This document shows positions 44,552 through 52,998 of a stretch of 64,000 bases of DNA, piece after piece (position 1 is the first letter of the stretch; each line of letters starts with the position of its first letter). A program made the translations under genes and the position numbers. The notes beneath the pieces were generated by a model. The model had not been told where the DNA came from. It worked only from the letters and a program-made list of their open reading frames with translations, and searched no databases. Source of the DNA: Proteus terrae subsp. cibarius (GTDB taxonomy: Bacteria; Pseudomonadota; Gammaproteobacteria; Enterobacterales; Enterobacteriaceae); the NCBI RefSeq assembly GCF_011045835.1, contig NZ_CP047349.1:3224001-3288000 (forward strand), given 5' to 3'.

Positions 44552-45646
44552 CTACGCCTCCAATACAATTCGGGCGTTTGGCAATTCACTTTGCTTCAGC
44601 CTTTTTGCCATGGCAAGTTCGTATTCTTGACGAACTGTAATTGCTAACTGTTTTTTTGTCAGTCGAACAACCTTTGGCTCATAACTCTCTCTAGGCGATC
44701 CTGAATCCTGCTTCTTAGAAGTTTCATCCTTAGCCGTTAAAGGTTTGAAATACTCTGGACTGGCGTTAGTGATAACTGGCGGCTCTATACGCCATTTATA
44801 CTCAATCTTGTGCGATGTTTTTTCCCGCCAGTTTGCATTGGGTATTTTTGGGTGCTTATCCATATCAGACAAACAATCTGCTTTTATAGGTGATAACTCA
44901 ACAATGTCTACTTCGCTGACTGAGTACCTCTTGAATGTATTATTTTCCCAAGCTTCAAAACCACCAGAAATCATCCCTAGACTCATGTCGATGCTCAATT
45001 CATTGTGGCTATTAGTTAAAAACATATCCAAGCAGTTCATCAGCTCTTTTACCTGAGTACCGGTGAGTTTTACGCCTAACTCAAAGCCTTGATCCATACC
45101 ATGCGCTTGAAAATTGGCCGACATCACCATGCCATGCATTCCATCTACTACAATAGCTTTGGCATGTAGCCATTTAAAACACATCACCGATGCACCAGCC
45201 TGTTTCATAGCCATCAACGCTGGCATGGCTGCGGGTCTTTGGCGAGATAGAATGGTGACTTTTAGCCCCGACTTCGCACGTTCACATATTGCTTTTACAA
45301 GCTGATGGTCCTCTTGCCATCCAAAACTCGATATGATGAGTTCATTTTCCGCTTGATTGATCAACGCTAATGCGTGTTCCCTAATTCGAGCGTCTTCACT
45401 CGATGTGACCAGTATTTCAGTTAATTCCCTTGGATATCTGACATTGCCCGGCGACTTATATGCTGAGAATTCACCACGGCTTGTCATATGGTGCTGCGCA
45501 CTCTCGAAGATTGCCCAACGGAACACATTCACGATCTCAGCTATTTGATGGCGTGAAAGCGCGACCCCCAGCTCTTCATTTCGTAAAAGTGCTTCTTCTG
45601 TAAGGTTTGCCGTTAAAAGCAACCCTTTAGCATTTACCAGTTTCAT
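44552..45646 (-). CDS. Phospholipase-D-like nuclease, second part (HKD motif 2)
   Basis: A 364-residue product containing a complete HKD half-site, HAKAIVVDGMHGMVMSANFQ near residue 165, preceded by a PLD-type strand (ELIISSFGWQED). Its first residues (KGLLLTANLTEEALLRNEELGV) look like the downstream half of another HKD motif, whose upstream half is in the gene at 45627-46088. The two frames overlap by 20 nt, so they are probably one gene of about 510 codons broken by a frameshift. The lysine-rich C-terminus has no known domain. Confidence 0.7.
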   Translation of the reverse strand: MKLVNAKGLLLTANLTEEALLRNEELGVALSRHQIAEIVNVFRWAIFESAQHHMTSRGEFSAYKSPGNVRYPRELTEILVTSSEDARIREHALALINQAENELIISSFGWQEDHQLVKAICERAKSGLKVTILSRQRPAAMPALMAMKQAGASVMCFKWLHAKAIVVDGMHGMVMSANFQAHGMDQGFELGVKLTGTQVKELMNCLDMFLTNSHNELSIDMSLGMISGGFEAWENNTFKRYSVSEVDIVELSPIKADCLSDMDKHPKIPNANWREKTSHKIEYKWRIEPPVITNASPEYFKPLTAKDETSKKQDSGSPRESYEPKVVRLTKKQLAITVRQEYELAMAKRLKQSELPNARIVLEA

Positions 45647-46088
45647 GTAATGCGTCTATAACAACGGCTTTTGCGTGGAAATGCGGCGCAGATGCAAAGT
45701 GAACATGTCCAGACAATTTGTTTAACATTTCCTTATGCTGCACAAGACACTTCTTACCAAAGTCATCGTCAGGCACATCGCCATCAAGACGAGTCTCACA
45801 TGCCAATAGTATGTACACACGAACTTTGCGCTTTGCAGCTTTTAGGACAGCAGATTCGACATTCTCATCAGCAAGTAAAAACGTACTAAGAATAACCGAG
45901 TGCTCAGCATTATCGATTAATTCGACAACTCTTGATTGCAGCTCATTGCAGAACAAAGAGCTATTTATAGGTTGCGGATCAGATACCTGTTTAGGTAAAA
46001 CAGGCAAAAGCACAGGGGGCAACTTGGTATTTGATTGATCAACAATCTTAGTTTCAGTCTTAGTAAACTTTTCAATTAAATTCATCAC
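45627..46088 (-). CDS. Phospholipase-D-like nuclease, first part (HKD motif 1, apparently frameshifted)
   Basis: A 153-residue product with a PLD-type strand (ILSTFLLADENVESAVLKAAKRKVRVYILLA) and the first part of an HKD motif, HFHAKAVVIDA, right at its C-terminus. The rest of the motif continues in another frame in the gene at 44552-45646. Typical PLD nucleases carry two HKD motifs in one chain or dimerise, so a single-base change near 45630-45645 is the simplest explanation. It is not shown whether the split is a mutation, a read error or translational frameshifting. Confidence 0.6.
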   Translation of the reverse strand: MMNLIEKFTKTETKIVDQSNTKLPPVLLPVLPKQVSDPQPINSSLFCNELQSRVVELIDNAEHSVILSTFLLADENVESAVLKAAKRKVRVYILLACETRLDGDVPDDDFGKKCLVQHKEMLNKLSGHVHFASAPHFHAKAVVIDALHETGKC

Positions 46089-46097
46089 TATTATTCC

Positions 46098-47207
46098 TTA
46101 TAGGTTCCAATCATGGGCTGCAATGACATGCCAGGTATGCTGATTTTGCTGGTCTTCTTCAGTCCAAAACTGATTTGCCAACTCAGCCCTATCAGGTAGT
46201 GTGAAATTCCAACTTTTAAAAGGTTCGAGTGCTTTTTCTCTCCAAACTTGGTACTTGCTATTAGTGGCATACATATTGATATTTTTCTCTAATCTCCATT
46301 CAGCCCACTTTTTAGCATCCAATTCAGTCAATGCTGATATAGAAATATTGTGTAACTTCATCGCATCAAACGAGCCCAACTTGTGAACAGATGGTCTTTT
46401 TACGTTTACCGAGCGCTTCATATTGATTCGCTCAGATTCAGTAGTATTTTCGAAAACCACTGACAAGATTTCAGTTTGCTCATCCCATTGTTCAAGCAAG
46501 CCCTCACTATGCAGAAGTACCTTCAAAACTTGCTGACGACTGATTGGTTCAACCCGACGTGAAAATATAAGATCCTTTCCGCGCTTCACATCGACATTGC
46601 CTTCAGTCACATTCCACTCGATGTAATACGGTTTTCCTTGCGGTGAGATGCGCTCACCTTTGAGTTCAATTTTGTCAACGCGTACTTCCGAACCTCCACC
46701 TATTGGTTCAACCTTCAGGCCACGAACGTCTTTGACTAGTTGAGGAACCTCAACTAGTCGCTTTGCTCTTTCATTTAGCTCATTTCTGTTTTTTCCAAGT
46801 CCGATCGACGCTGCACTAGGCTCTGTGTGCGCATCAATAGTAAGAAGTGGATGAGGCAATAAAGGCTCATGACAAACGCAAAGGCTCCAACACCCATCTT
46901 CTGGCACTAGGATTTGATCTTTCTCAAGAGCAATCAGTCCTGATTCAGTAAGCCTGTATTGGTCTCGATTAGACTCAGCAAGCCCATATAATCGACATAT
47001 GTTTAGTAACCTATCAGCAACGACACGACGTCCGATTTTGTCCCCAAATAAATGCTCGGAGCACTCAGCAGAACTCGCATTCGGATAATCTTGAAGGAAT
47101 TGCAGCACGCAGTTAATTTCTGGACGGCTATCTGCCAGCGCGATTTCACCCTGTATGAGCCAACTTTCAGTCTTAATTTCTCGTTTTAGTATGATGTCCT
47201 GGCTCAT
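46098..47207 (-). CDS. Winged-helix protein of the hotspot 2 cargo operon
   Basis: A 369-residue protein with no function I recognise. The N-terminal 110 residues look like a winged-helix unit (ASSAECSEHLFGDKIGRRVVADRLLNICRLYGLAE...YRLTESGLIAL). The remainder is a beta-rich part (KVEPIGGGSEVRVDKIELKGERISPQG), then a helical C-terminus with many tryptophans. It overlaps the helicase 3' end by 4 nt and the PLD gene follows after 9 bp, so the genes form one operon. It may be the specificity or adaptor subunit. Confidence 0.6.
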   Translation of the reverse strand: MSQDIILKREIKTESWLIQGEIALADSRPEINCVLQFLQDYPNASSAECSEHLFGDKIGRRVVADRLLNICRLYGLAESNRDQYRLTESGLIALEKDQILVPEDGCWSLCVCHEPLLPHPLLTIDAHTEPSAASIGLGKNRNELNERAKRLVEVPQLVKDVRGLKVEPIGGGSEVRVDKIELKGERISPQGKPYYIEWNVTEGNVDVKRGKDLIFSRRVEPISRQQVLKVLLHSEGLLEQWDEQTEILSVVFENTTESERINMKRSVNVKRPSVHKLGSFDAMKLHNISISALTELDAKKWAEWRLEKNINMYATNSKYQVWREKALEPFKSWNFTLPDRAELANQFWTEEDQQNQHTWHVIAAHDWNL

Positions 47208-47628
47208 AGTGCCTCCTGTGATTCAGTCTCGATTGTTGTAGACCAGTAAGAATTGCTGGCAAAAGTACCTAACACACCCGATGCCTTTTGCATTGCAGGG
47301 CGGTTTCCGTACACAATGAGCTGATGCTTGGCCCTCGTAATTGCCACATTCAAGCGATTTGGGCTTTCAAGAAAACTCGTGGGATGGTTATTTGCGAAAC
47401 TAAGCATGACAAAATCAGCCTCATGCCCCTGAAAACGGTCTACGGTACATATCTGAATATCAATATACGGTGAGGATTTTTCACCTCGATAGAAATGCCT
47501 TACTCCGTGATGATTTCCCGTCCACTTTCGTAAAGCTCGACGTATAGCTCGCTCTTGAGCCCGATAGAATGCCAAAACAGCAACTTCCCAAGGCTTTTGT
47601 TGGTTTTTCTCAACATTTGGGTTTGATT
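47204..47628 (-). pseudogene. 3' part of the interrupted Upf1-like helicase gene
   Basis: Encodes the last roughly 140 residues of an SF1 helicase, including motif V (CTVDRFQGHEADFVML) and motif VI (RLNVAITRAKHQLIVYGN). It joins in frame with the 5' part at 60859-63168 once the Tn7-like element and one TSD copy are removed: the join reads SWAKS-NPNVEK. The reconstructed protein would be 909 residues. The upstream end at 47624-47628 is the TSD TGATT. Confidence 0.9.
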
Positions 47629-47778
47629 TGTGGGCGGACAAAATAGTTGGGAACTGGGAGGGGTGGAAATGGGGTTTTTAAGGATTATTTAGGGGAGAGT
47701 GACAAAATAGATGGGAACTGGGTGTAGCGTCGCAAGCTAATGCGAAAATTAAAAATGACAAAATAGTTTGGAACTAGA
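47629..47778 (+). repeat. Tn7-like left end with three TnsB sites
   Basis: TnsB-type sites begin GACAAAATAG at 47637 and 47701, and at 47757 within AAATGACAAAATAG. They continue TTGGGAACT, ATGGGAACT and TTTGGAACT. The spacing and wording are those of classical Tn7L as I recall it. Confidence 0.9.
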
Positions 47779-48137
47779 TTTCACTTATCTGGTTAACTAA
47801 TCTAGCTAACCTGCCGCTCAGCTTAGTACGATCCTATATCCAACTGATCATAATCCTTTCATCAGTATCCCAAATTAAATCCCCCTCCTAGACTGCCTCA
47901 CCAACACTTTACAGTGATCCCGTATTTCTGGACAGGTGATTGATTTTTTTCGCTTGTACAGGTATTAAGCCACAGTTATCTTGATGTAGACATTATGCAT
48001 TGTAATAGCCCATTAACATGCGCTAAGAGCATAAATTAATATACAGTAACAAGCATTACGATGTGCTAATGTTTGGAAAGCAGCCTCTTCCAACTACAAT
48101 AATAAGTTAACTATCCTCCACCCACAAATAATTACAA
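47779..48137. other. Non-coding stretch inside the Tn7-like left arm
   Basis: About 360 bp with no supported ORF between the left end and the brxA remnant. It is AT-rich and probably contains the former promoter of the BREX operon. No clear hairpin or repeat seen. Confidence 0.4.
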
Positions 48138-48332
48138 ATGACCCCTTTCCGCTATAACTCCGATCTCACCAGCGGCTCGCTACAAACCCGAAAGTGTCGC
48201 ATTATTACTGGCTTGTTACTCCAAGAGCTTGATGAAGCTGCCTGGGATAAAGCCATGTATGAGGAAAATGTGATCCCCTCCGCCAATATCGGACACCTTA
48301 GAAACTGAGTAAACTTACTCCAGAGGTGATCC

Positions 48333-48626
48333 ATGAGCAAGAAACCAACCCCAAAAGAGAACAAGAAGTATACAGCTGAGTTCAAAAGTGAGGCTATTAA
48401 ACTGGCCGAACGATTGAGCGTAGCGGAAGCCGCCGAAAAACTGGGCATCTATGCCAGCCAAATTTACAGTTGGCGCAGCGCACTCAACAACAGCCGCACT
48501 GGTGTCGAAAGAGAATCGCTCCTCGCCGCTGAAAACGCACGCCTCAAGCGTCAGCTCGCCGAGCAAGCAGAGGAGCTCGAAATCCTAAAAAAGGCGGCCA
48601 CCTACTTCGCGAAGCATCAAAAATAA
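48333..48626 (+). CDS. IS3-family transposase OrfA
   Basis: A 97-residue OrfA with an HTH (IKLAERLSVAEAAEKLGIYASQIYSW) and a leucine-zipper-like coiled coil (RESLLAAENARLKRQLAEQAEEL). An A6G run at 48587-48593 in its 3' half is a candidate slippery site for the -1 frameshift that makes the OrfAB transposase. Confidence 0.9.
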   Translation: MSKKPTPKENKKYTAEFKSEAIKLAERLSVAEAAEKLGIYASQIYSWRSALNNSRTGVERESLLAAENARLKRQLAEQAEELEILKKAATYFAKHQK

Positions 48627-48640
48627 AACGCTACGAATTT

Positions 48641-49492
48641 ATGCTGACAAATAGCGAGCTCTATTCAATAGCGATGATGGCGCGCGTTCTGTTAGTTTCG
48701 CGAAGTGGGTATTACAGCTGGCTTGATAATCGTGAAATGGTTAGTTGGCGCATGCAGCAAAGAGAATCGATTGATGCGTTGGTAAAGGCTGCATTTGAAG
48801 CTGGTAAAGGCCGGTATGGTGCCGAACGAATTTTTTATGATTTGGCGGAGCAAGATAATCCGCTCGATATAAAGACGATTCGAAAAAGCCTGAAAAGACA
48901 GGGATTAATTGCAAAGGCTGCCAGGTTATTCAAGGTGACTACTGACAGCAATCATTCACTACCTATTGCGCCAAACCTGTTGGCGAGAGATTTTTCTGCG
49001 CATCAACCTAATGAAAAATGGGTAACGGATATTACGTATATTCAAACGACAGAAGGTTGGTTGTATCTCGCCGTGATGATTGATTTATATTCGCGTAAAA
49101 TTGTTGGTTGGTCGATGAGTAAACATATTGATGCGCAATTGGTTTGTGATGCGTTGACCATGGCATTGTGGCGACGCAAATTCCCCAAAGGCGTTATTGT
49201 TCACAGCGACCGAGGCAGCCAATATGCATCGCACGCGTTTAGGGGGTTATTGGAAAAATATTCGCTCACACAGAGTATGAGTCGCAAGGGCGATTGCTGG
49301 GATAATGCGTGTGCGGAAAGCTTTTTCCACTCTCTTAAGGTTGAGCTGATTCACGGCGAGCCGTTACAGGATGGAAAGCAAACGCGCGAATTTGTTTTTG
49401 AATATATCGAAGTAGATTACAATCGGTACCGCCGCCACAGCGCAATTGGCTTTATTAGTCCTGAACGCTTTGAGGCAAGAAATGTATGTTAG
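48641..49492 (+). CDS. IS3-family transposase OrfB
   Basis: A 283-residue rve-domain DDE transposase. The acidic residues lie in WVTDITYI, VIVHSDRGSQYAS and NACAESFFHSLK (D, D-35-E spacing pattern). It is normally made as a fusion with OrfA by frameshifting. It looks intact. Confidence 0.92.
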   Translation: MLTNSELYSIAMMARVLLVSRSGYYSWLDNREMVSWRMQQRESIDALVKAAFEAGKGRYGAERIFYDLAEQDNPLDIKTIRKSLKRQGLIAKAARLFKVTTDSNHSLPIAPNLLARDFSAHQPNEKWVTDITYIQTTEGWLYLAVMIDLYSRKIVGWSMSKHIDAQLVCDALTMALWRRKFPKGVIVHSDRGSQYASHAFRGLLEKYSLTQSMSRKGDCWDNACAESFFHSLKVELIHGEPLQDGKQTREFVFEYIEVDYNRYRRHSAIGFISPERFEARNVC

Positions 49493-49819
49493 TTAACTGT
49501 CCGATGTTGGCGGCGGGGATCAATGTGCTTCAGAAACGCACGCAATCTACGGTAAGACGTATTTCTTCAGCGCTTAGAAAACGCCTAGAACACCTAAGCT
49601 CTAACTTTTGGGCTTTTGCGTTTTTATGTTAGGCATTGTCTGGCAGCTGGAGGAAGTGTAATGACCATGAATGGTCACTGTGATTAACAGTATCTTGCTT
49701 AAACTTATCTGAACAATAGTAGAACTGGCTCATATTTATCCCCTCTATGATTGTTTATCTTTTTCACCATAAAAAGTATCAGGGGCTACTCAGGGCTACA
49801 TAAAGATATTTATCTACTT

Positions 49820-50797
49820 TTACTGATTGATAAGTAGCATCAGTCCATCCGCAGGACTGGTGGTGCCGGCAAAATGCTGACCCAACACATGCGTATAGAT
49901 TTGCGTGGTCTTAACATCGGTATGCCCTAAGAGTTCTTGCACAGTGCGAATATCACGCCCCGCTTGTAATAGATGCGTAGCAAACGAGTGACGAAATGTA
50001 TGACAAGTGACACGCTTGCTAACGATGCCTGCTTTTTGTACGGCTGCCTTCAATGCCTTTCGCGCAACGGAGTCATGCAGATGATGGCGGCATAATTTGC
50101 CGTTATACGGGTGGTTGCAGAGCGTGCTGGAGGGAAAGACAAACATCCACGCCGCTTGTCGATAAGCAGAAGGGTATTTGCGATCTAAAGCAAAAGGCAG
50201 CGATGGCCCTACGCCTTGTAAGTTGTCGTCTTGCTGAATAAGCCGCGCTTGCTCAATGAGTTGTTTTATTGCTGGGATTAGGCGCGTGGGCAGTAGGCTG
50301 TTTCTGCTTTTCCCACCCTTACCGTCATGCACAGTGATGCAGCCATTATCAAAATCAAAATCTTTAACCCGCAAACGCAAGCATTCATTAATGCGCAAAC
50401 CTGCACCATACAGCAGCGCAAAAATAACTTGGTTGCGAGTATCCATAACCTGCAAAATGCGTTGCACTTCATTTGCAGAGATAACAGAGGGTAGCCGTCT
50501 AGGCTTGCTTGCAGGGATATAATCAATATCGCCCAACGGCTGTTGTAAAAACCTGTTGTACAAAAAAGCTAGGGCATTTAAAGCGATTTTCTGCGTGTTT
50601 ATGGCTACATGTCTGCTGTTTGCTAAGCTGGATAAAAACAGCCTGACCTCTTCACTGCCCATGGTCTGAGGATGACGTTTTTTGTGAAACAGAATAAAAC
50701 GCTTAATCCAGTGCAAGTAAGTTTTTTCAGTTTTCAGCGCATAACCTTTTTGCCGCATATCCGTGCGTATAGAATTTAAAAATGGACTGTTAGACAT
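49820..50797 (-). CDS. intI2: Class 2 integron integrase with Gln179 (full length)
   Basis: A 325-residue tyrosine recombinase starting MSNSPFLNSIRTD; the in-frame upstream codons to 50818 are not needed. The RHRY residues are intact: R in GAGLRINECL, HTFRHSFATHL, the second His in LLGHTDVKT and the final Tyr in QIYTHVLG. Codon 179 (50261-50263 on the plus strand, TTG) reads CAA for Gln. In the widespread Tn7 intI2 this codon is TAA. The integrase should therefore be complete and active, able to move cassettes at attI2. Convergent with nothing; attI2 lies upstream. Confidence 0.96.
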   Translation of the reverse strand: MSNSPFLNSIRTDMRQKGYALKTEKTYLHWIKRFILFHKKRHPQTMGSEEVRLFLSSLANSRHVAINTQKIALNALAFLYNRFLQQPLGDIDYIPASKPRRLPSVISANEVQRILQVMDTRNQVIFALLYGAGLRINECLRLRVKDFDFDNGCITVHDGKGGKSRNSLLPTRLIPAIKQLIEQARLIQQDDNLQGVGPSLPFALDRKYPSAYRQAAWMFVFPSSTLCNHPYNGKLCRHHLHDSVARKALKAAVQKAGIVSKRVTCHTFRHSFATHLLQAGRDIRTVQELLGHTDVKTTQIYTHVLGQHFAGTTSPADGLMLLINQ

Positions 50798-51039
50798 AAA
50801 ACGCTCCTTGTCTTGCAACTGTCTGCCTATACAGCCTATTCTAGCTGGGATTTAAAAAAGTGCCTGTTTTTTACGCCTAGAGATGCTTGTTTACCGGTAG
50901 AGTTTTAATTTAATGCTAAATAAATTAAAGTGTTATGAGTTCTTTGGGTGAGATAATGTGCATCATGCAAATAGGATAGACGGCATGCACGATTTGTAAT
51001 AACAGAGTGTCTTATATTTTTAAAGAAAGTCTATTTAAT

Positions 51040-51114
51040 ACAAGTGATTATATTAATTAACGGTAAGCATCAGCGGGTGACAAAACGAGCATGCTTACTA
51101 ATAAAATGTTAACC
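51040..51114 (+). other. attI2 integron recombination site
   Basis: The stretch upstream of the first cassette contains the attI2 wording as I recall it (TTAATTAACGGTAAGCATC, then GAGCATGCTTACTAATAAA) and ends in the GTTAACC core at 51108-51114. Recombination places the first cassette after the G of GTT. Confidence 0.85.
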
Positions 51115-51128
51115 TCTGAGGAAGAATT

Positions 51129-51602
51129 GTGAAACTATCACTAATGGTAGCTATATCGAAGAATGGAGTTATCGGGAATGGCCCTGATATTCCATGGAGT
51201 GCCAAAGGTGAACAGCTCCTGTTTAAAGCTATTACCTATAACCAATGGCTGTTGGTTGGACGCAAGACTTTTGAATCAATGGGAGCATTACCCAACCGAA
51301 AGTATGCGGTCGTAACACGTTCAAGTTTTACATCTGACAATGAGAACGTATTGATCTTTCCATCAATTAAAGATGCTTTAACCAACCTAAAGAAAATAAC
51401 GGATCATGTCATTGTTTCAGGTGGTGGGGAGATATACAAAAGCCTGATCGATCAAGTAGATACACTACATATATCTACAATAGACATCGAGCCGGAAGGT
51501 GATGTTTACTTTCCTGAAATCCCCAGCAATTTTAGGCCAGTTTTTACCCAAGACTTCGCCTCTAACATAAATTATAGTTACCAAATCTGGCAAAAGGGTT
51601 AA
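51129..51602 (+). CDS. dfrA1: Trimethoprim-resistant dihydrofolate reductase DfrA1
   Basis: A 157-residue DHFR starting [18 protein letters not shown] and ending YQIWQKG. It matches DfrA1 at every position I can recall. The family's substrate residues are present ([24 protein letters not shown]). It gives trimethoprim resistance. First cassette, 14 bp after the attI2 core, with GAGGAAG as ribosome-binding site. It is driven by the integron promoter in the attI2/intI2 region. Confidence 0.98.
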
Positions 51603-51691
51603 CAAGTGGCAGCAACGGATTCGCAAACCTGTCATGCCTTTTGTACCAAAAGCCGCGCCAGGTTTGCGATCCGCTGTGCCAGGCGTTATGT
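51598..51691 (+). repeat. attC site of the dfrA1 cassette
   Basis: An imperfect palindrome of about 94 bp starting GTTAACAAGTGG and ending CCAGGCGTTATG. Inner inverted arms GGATTCGCAAACCTG / CAGGTTTGCGATCC are seen. This is the known dfrA1 attC pattern. Confidence 0.9.
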
Positions 51692-51712
51692 TCTTGTCGG
51701 AGAGCTAAGAAA

Positions 51713-52069
51713 ATGACCAAAGAAGTATCCAGTATTAGTGAATTGAAAGCAGCAATGAAGTCTGATGCTAACGAGATAATCACGCATGATGATGATCTGG
51801 TCAAAAAGCTAAAGGCTGTAAAGCTGGCCAAATCTTGGGGGCCTGCCGCGGTAGGAGGAATTATCGCCGCCATTCCTCTTGTGATTACAACTGGTCCAGT
51901 CGGTGCGGGAGCGGTCGCAGCATTTGCACCATCTGCTGGTGTAGCAACGTCAACGATCGTGGCTTTGATAGTAGCTGTTGGTGGAACGATCGCGATCAGC
52001 CTGTTTTCCGACTGGGAGTATGTCGAGATTGGAGCCGGCGGAATAAAAATGAAGCGTAAGAAAACATAA
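51713..52069 (+). CDS. Gene-cassette ORF encoding a two-TM hypothetical protein
   Basis: A 118-residue protein with a charged helical N-terminus (SSISELKAAMKSDANEIITHDDD) and two hydrophobic segments (AAVGGIIAAIPLVITTGPVG and TSTIVALIVAVGGTIAISL). Second cassette in the array. It is not sat2, which occupies this slot in classical Tn7. No function known to me; membrane location is likely. Confidence 0.8.
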   Translation: MTKEVSSISELKAAMKSDANEIITHDDDLVKKLKAVKLAKSWGPAAVGGIIAAIPLVITTGPVGAGAVAAFAPSAGVATSTIVALIVAVGGTIAISLFSDWEYVEIGAGGIKMKRKKT

Positions 52070-52147
52070 CAATCGCAGGCACGGCGACGGCTTTTCCATT
52101 GCGGCTTCGCCTCCATTTCAAAGCCGCGCATGCTGCGGGCGTTATGC
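52064..52147 (+). repeat. attC site of cassette 2
   Basis: About 84 bp overlapping the stop codon, from CATAACAATCGCAGG to CGGGCGTTATGC. The palindromic arms GGCACGGCGACGGCTTT / AAAGCCGCGCATGC are imperfect. Confidence 0.75.
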
Positions 52148-52284
52148 ACGTCCACTAAAGAAGTTTTACATGCCTGAAAAATTAATGCAGCAATAGAGTT
52201 AGCGAACGTTGGTACGTACTACAACGTCCTTTTGAACGTGTAAAGCTCAAAAGGGTAAACCGGCTGATAAAGAGGATGTATATT

Positions 52285-52716
52285 ATGTCAAAAAATCGAA
52301 GCGAGGACGTTTGGTTAGATCCTGAAACCGGGCTGATGTGGCAAACGGCAACAAGCGATAATAAGATAGATTGGAAAGATGTAGGTAGGTATGCTGAGCA
52401 ATTAAACCAATTAAATTATGGAGGCTATAGCGATTGGAGAGTGCCGACTGTATTTGAATTAGAAACGCTAAATACTGAGAAACCTTATTTCATAAAAGGT
52501 GGCCCTAGTTCAGGAATTTTTATTAAAGAGCCGCTTTTGCATTCTATGGATTTTGACCGTCAGTCTTTTTGGACATCAAGCCAAGCTGATGAAATAGATG
52601 GAAATAGAGCGCGCACATTCCTTGTCAATTTTTTTTACGCAAAGAGAAAGCCACATAGTGAATCACGTAGTGGCTATGCTTGTTATTCCAAATATGTCAG
52701 GTGTGTTCGTTACTGA
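52285..52716 (+). CDS. Lcl_C/DUF1566-like cassette protein
   Basis: A 143-residue protein of the DUF1566/Lcl_C type: WLDPETGLMWQT at the N-terminus, GGYSDWRVPTVFELETL in the middle and FWTSSQADE then RYVRCVRY-like ending. Such domains are common in Vibrio chromosomal integron cassettes. The second ATG (52285) has AGAGGA at the right distance and is preferred over the ATG at 52276. Role unknown. Third and last cassette. Confidence 0.8.
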   Translation: MSKNRSEDVWLDPETGLMWQTATSDNKIDWKDVGRYAEQLNQLNYGGYSDWRVPTVFELETLNTEKPYFIKGGPSSGIFIKEPLLHSMDFDRQSFWTSSQADEIDGNRARTFLVNFFYAKRKPHSESRSGYACYSKYVRCVRY

Positions 52717-52845
52717 TATGAAAACCTTCATTTTCAACCACGTTTCTTAATAAAACTATTTCGCAGCTGGTTGGCAAAAAAGTTTCTAATTGGTCAAGTA
52801 ACAAAAAATATTTTGCATGGCACAAAGATCGATGGGCAGAAAATG

Positions 52846-52975
52846 CATAACAAATCGCTCAAGCACCGCCACTTCGTGGCTGGACAGTTTTTAAGTTGCG
52901 CTTTTGTGGATTTGCTGCGCAAAAGTATTCCACAAAACCACAACTTAAAAACTGCCGCTTAGCTCGGCGTTAAAG
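52846..52975 (+). repeat. Long attC site of cassette 3
   Basis: A palindrome of about 130 bp from CATAACAAATCGCTC to GCGTTAAAG. The inner arms ACAGTTTTTAAGTTG / CAACTTAAAAACTG and GCGCTTTTGTGGA / TCCACAAAACC are visible. The length and AACAAA...GCGTTA wording resemble the VCR-like sites of chromosomal integrons. It ends only 23 bp before the tnsE stop codon. Confidence 0.8.
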
Positions 52976-52998
52976 TAACTAGGGTTTCAGTCATTCCT

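Larger units (their letters stand above)
48271..49522 (+). mobile_element. IS3-family insertion sequence (1252 bp)
   Basis: Terminal inverted repeats start TGATCCCC at both ends (TGATCCCCTCCGCCAATAT on the left; TGATCCCCGCCGCCAACAT on the reverse strand at the right). It contains orfA and orfB and is flanked by a 3-bp ATG duplication (48268-48270 and 49523-49525). It looks complete. I do not assign an IS name. Confidence 0.9.
48138..49632 (+). pseudogene. brxA: brxA (DUF1819) remnant split by an IS3-family element
   Basis: The reading frame 48138-48270 continues at 49526 when the IS and one 3-bp target copy (ATG) are removed. The joined product starts MTPFRYNSDLTSGSLQTRKC and reads EENVLQKRTQ across the join. 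It matches the N-terminal third of BrxA (SLxxxxSRxIAxLLL...AxW...NLLQKR pattern). It then ends after about 80 codons in a TAG at 49630-49632, where BrxA is normally about 200 residues. It is therefore a 3'-truncated remnant of the first gene of a BREX phage-defence operon. No other brx gene is present. Confidence 0.75.

Noticed and set aside
51598..52975. sat2 and aadA1 cassettes expected for Tn7
   Set aside because: The translated cassettes do not resemble streptothricin acetyltransferase or aminoglycoside adenylyltransferase.
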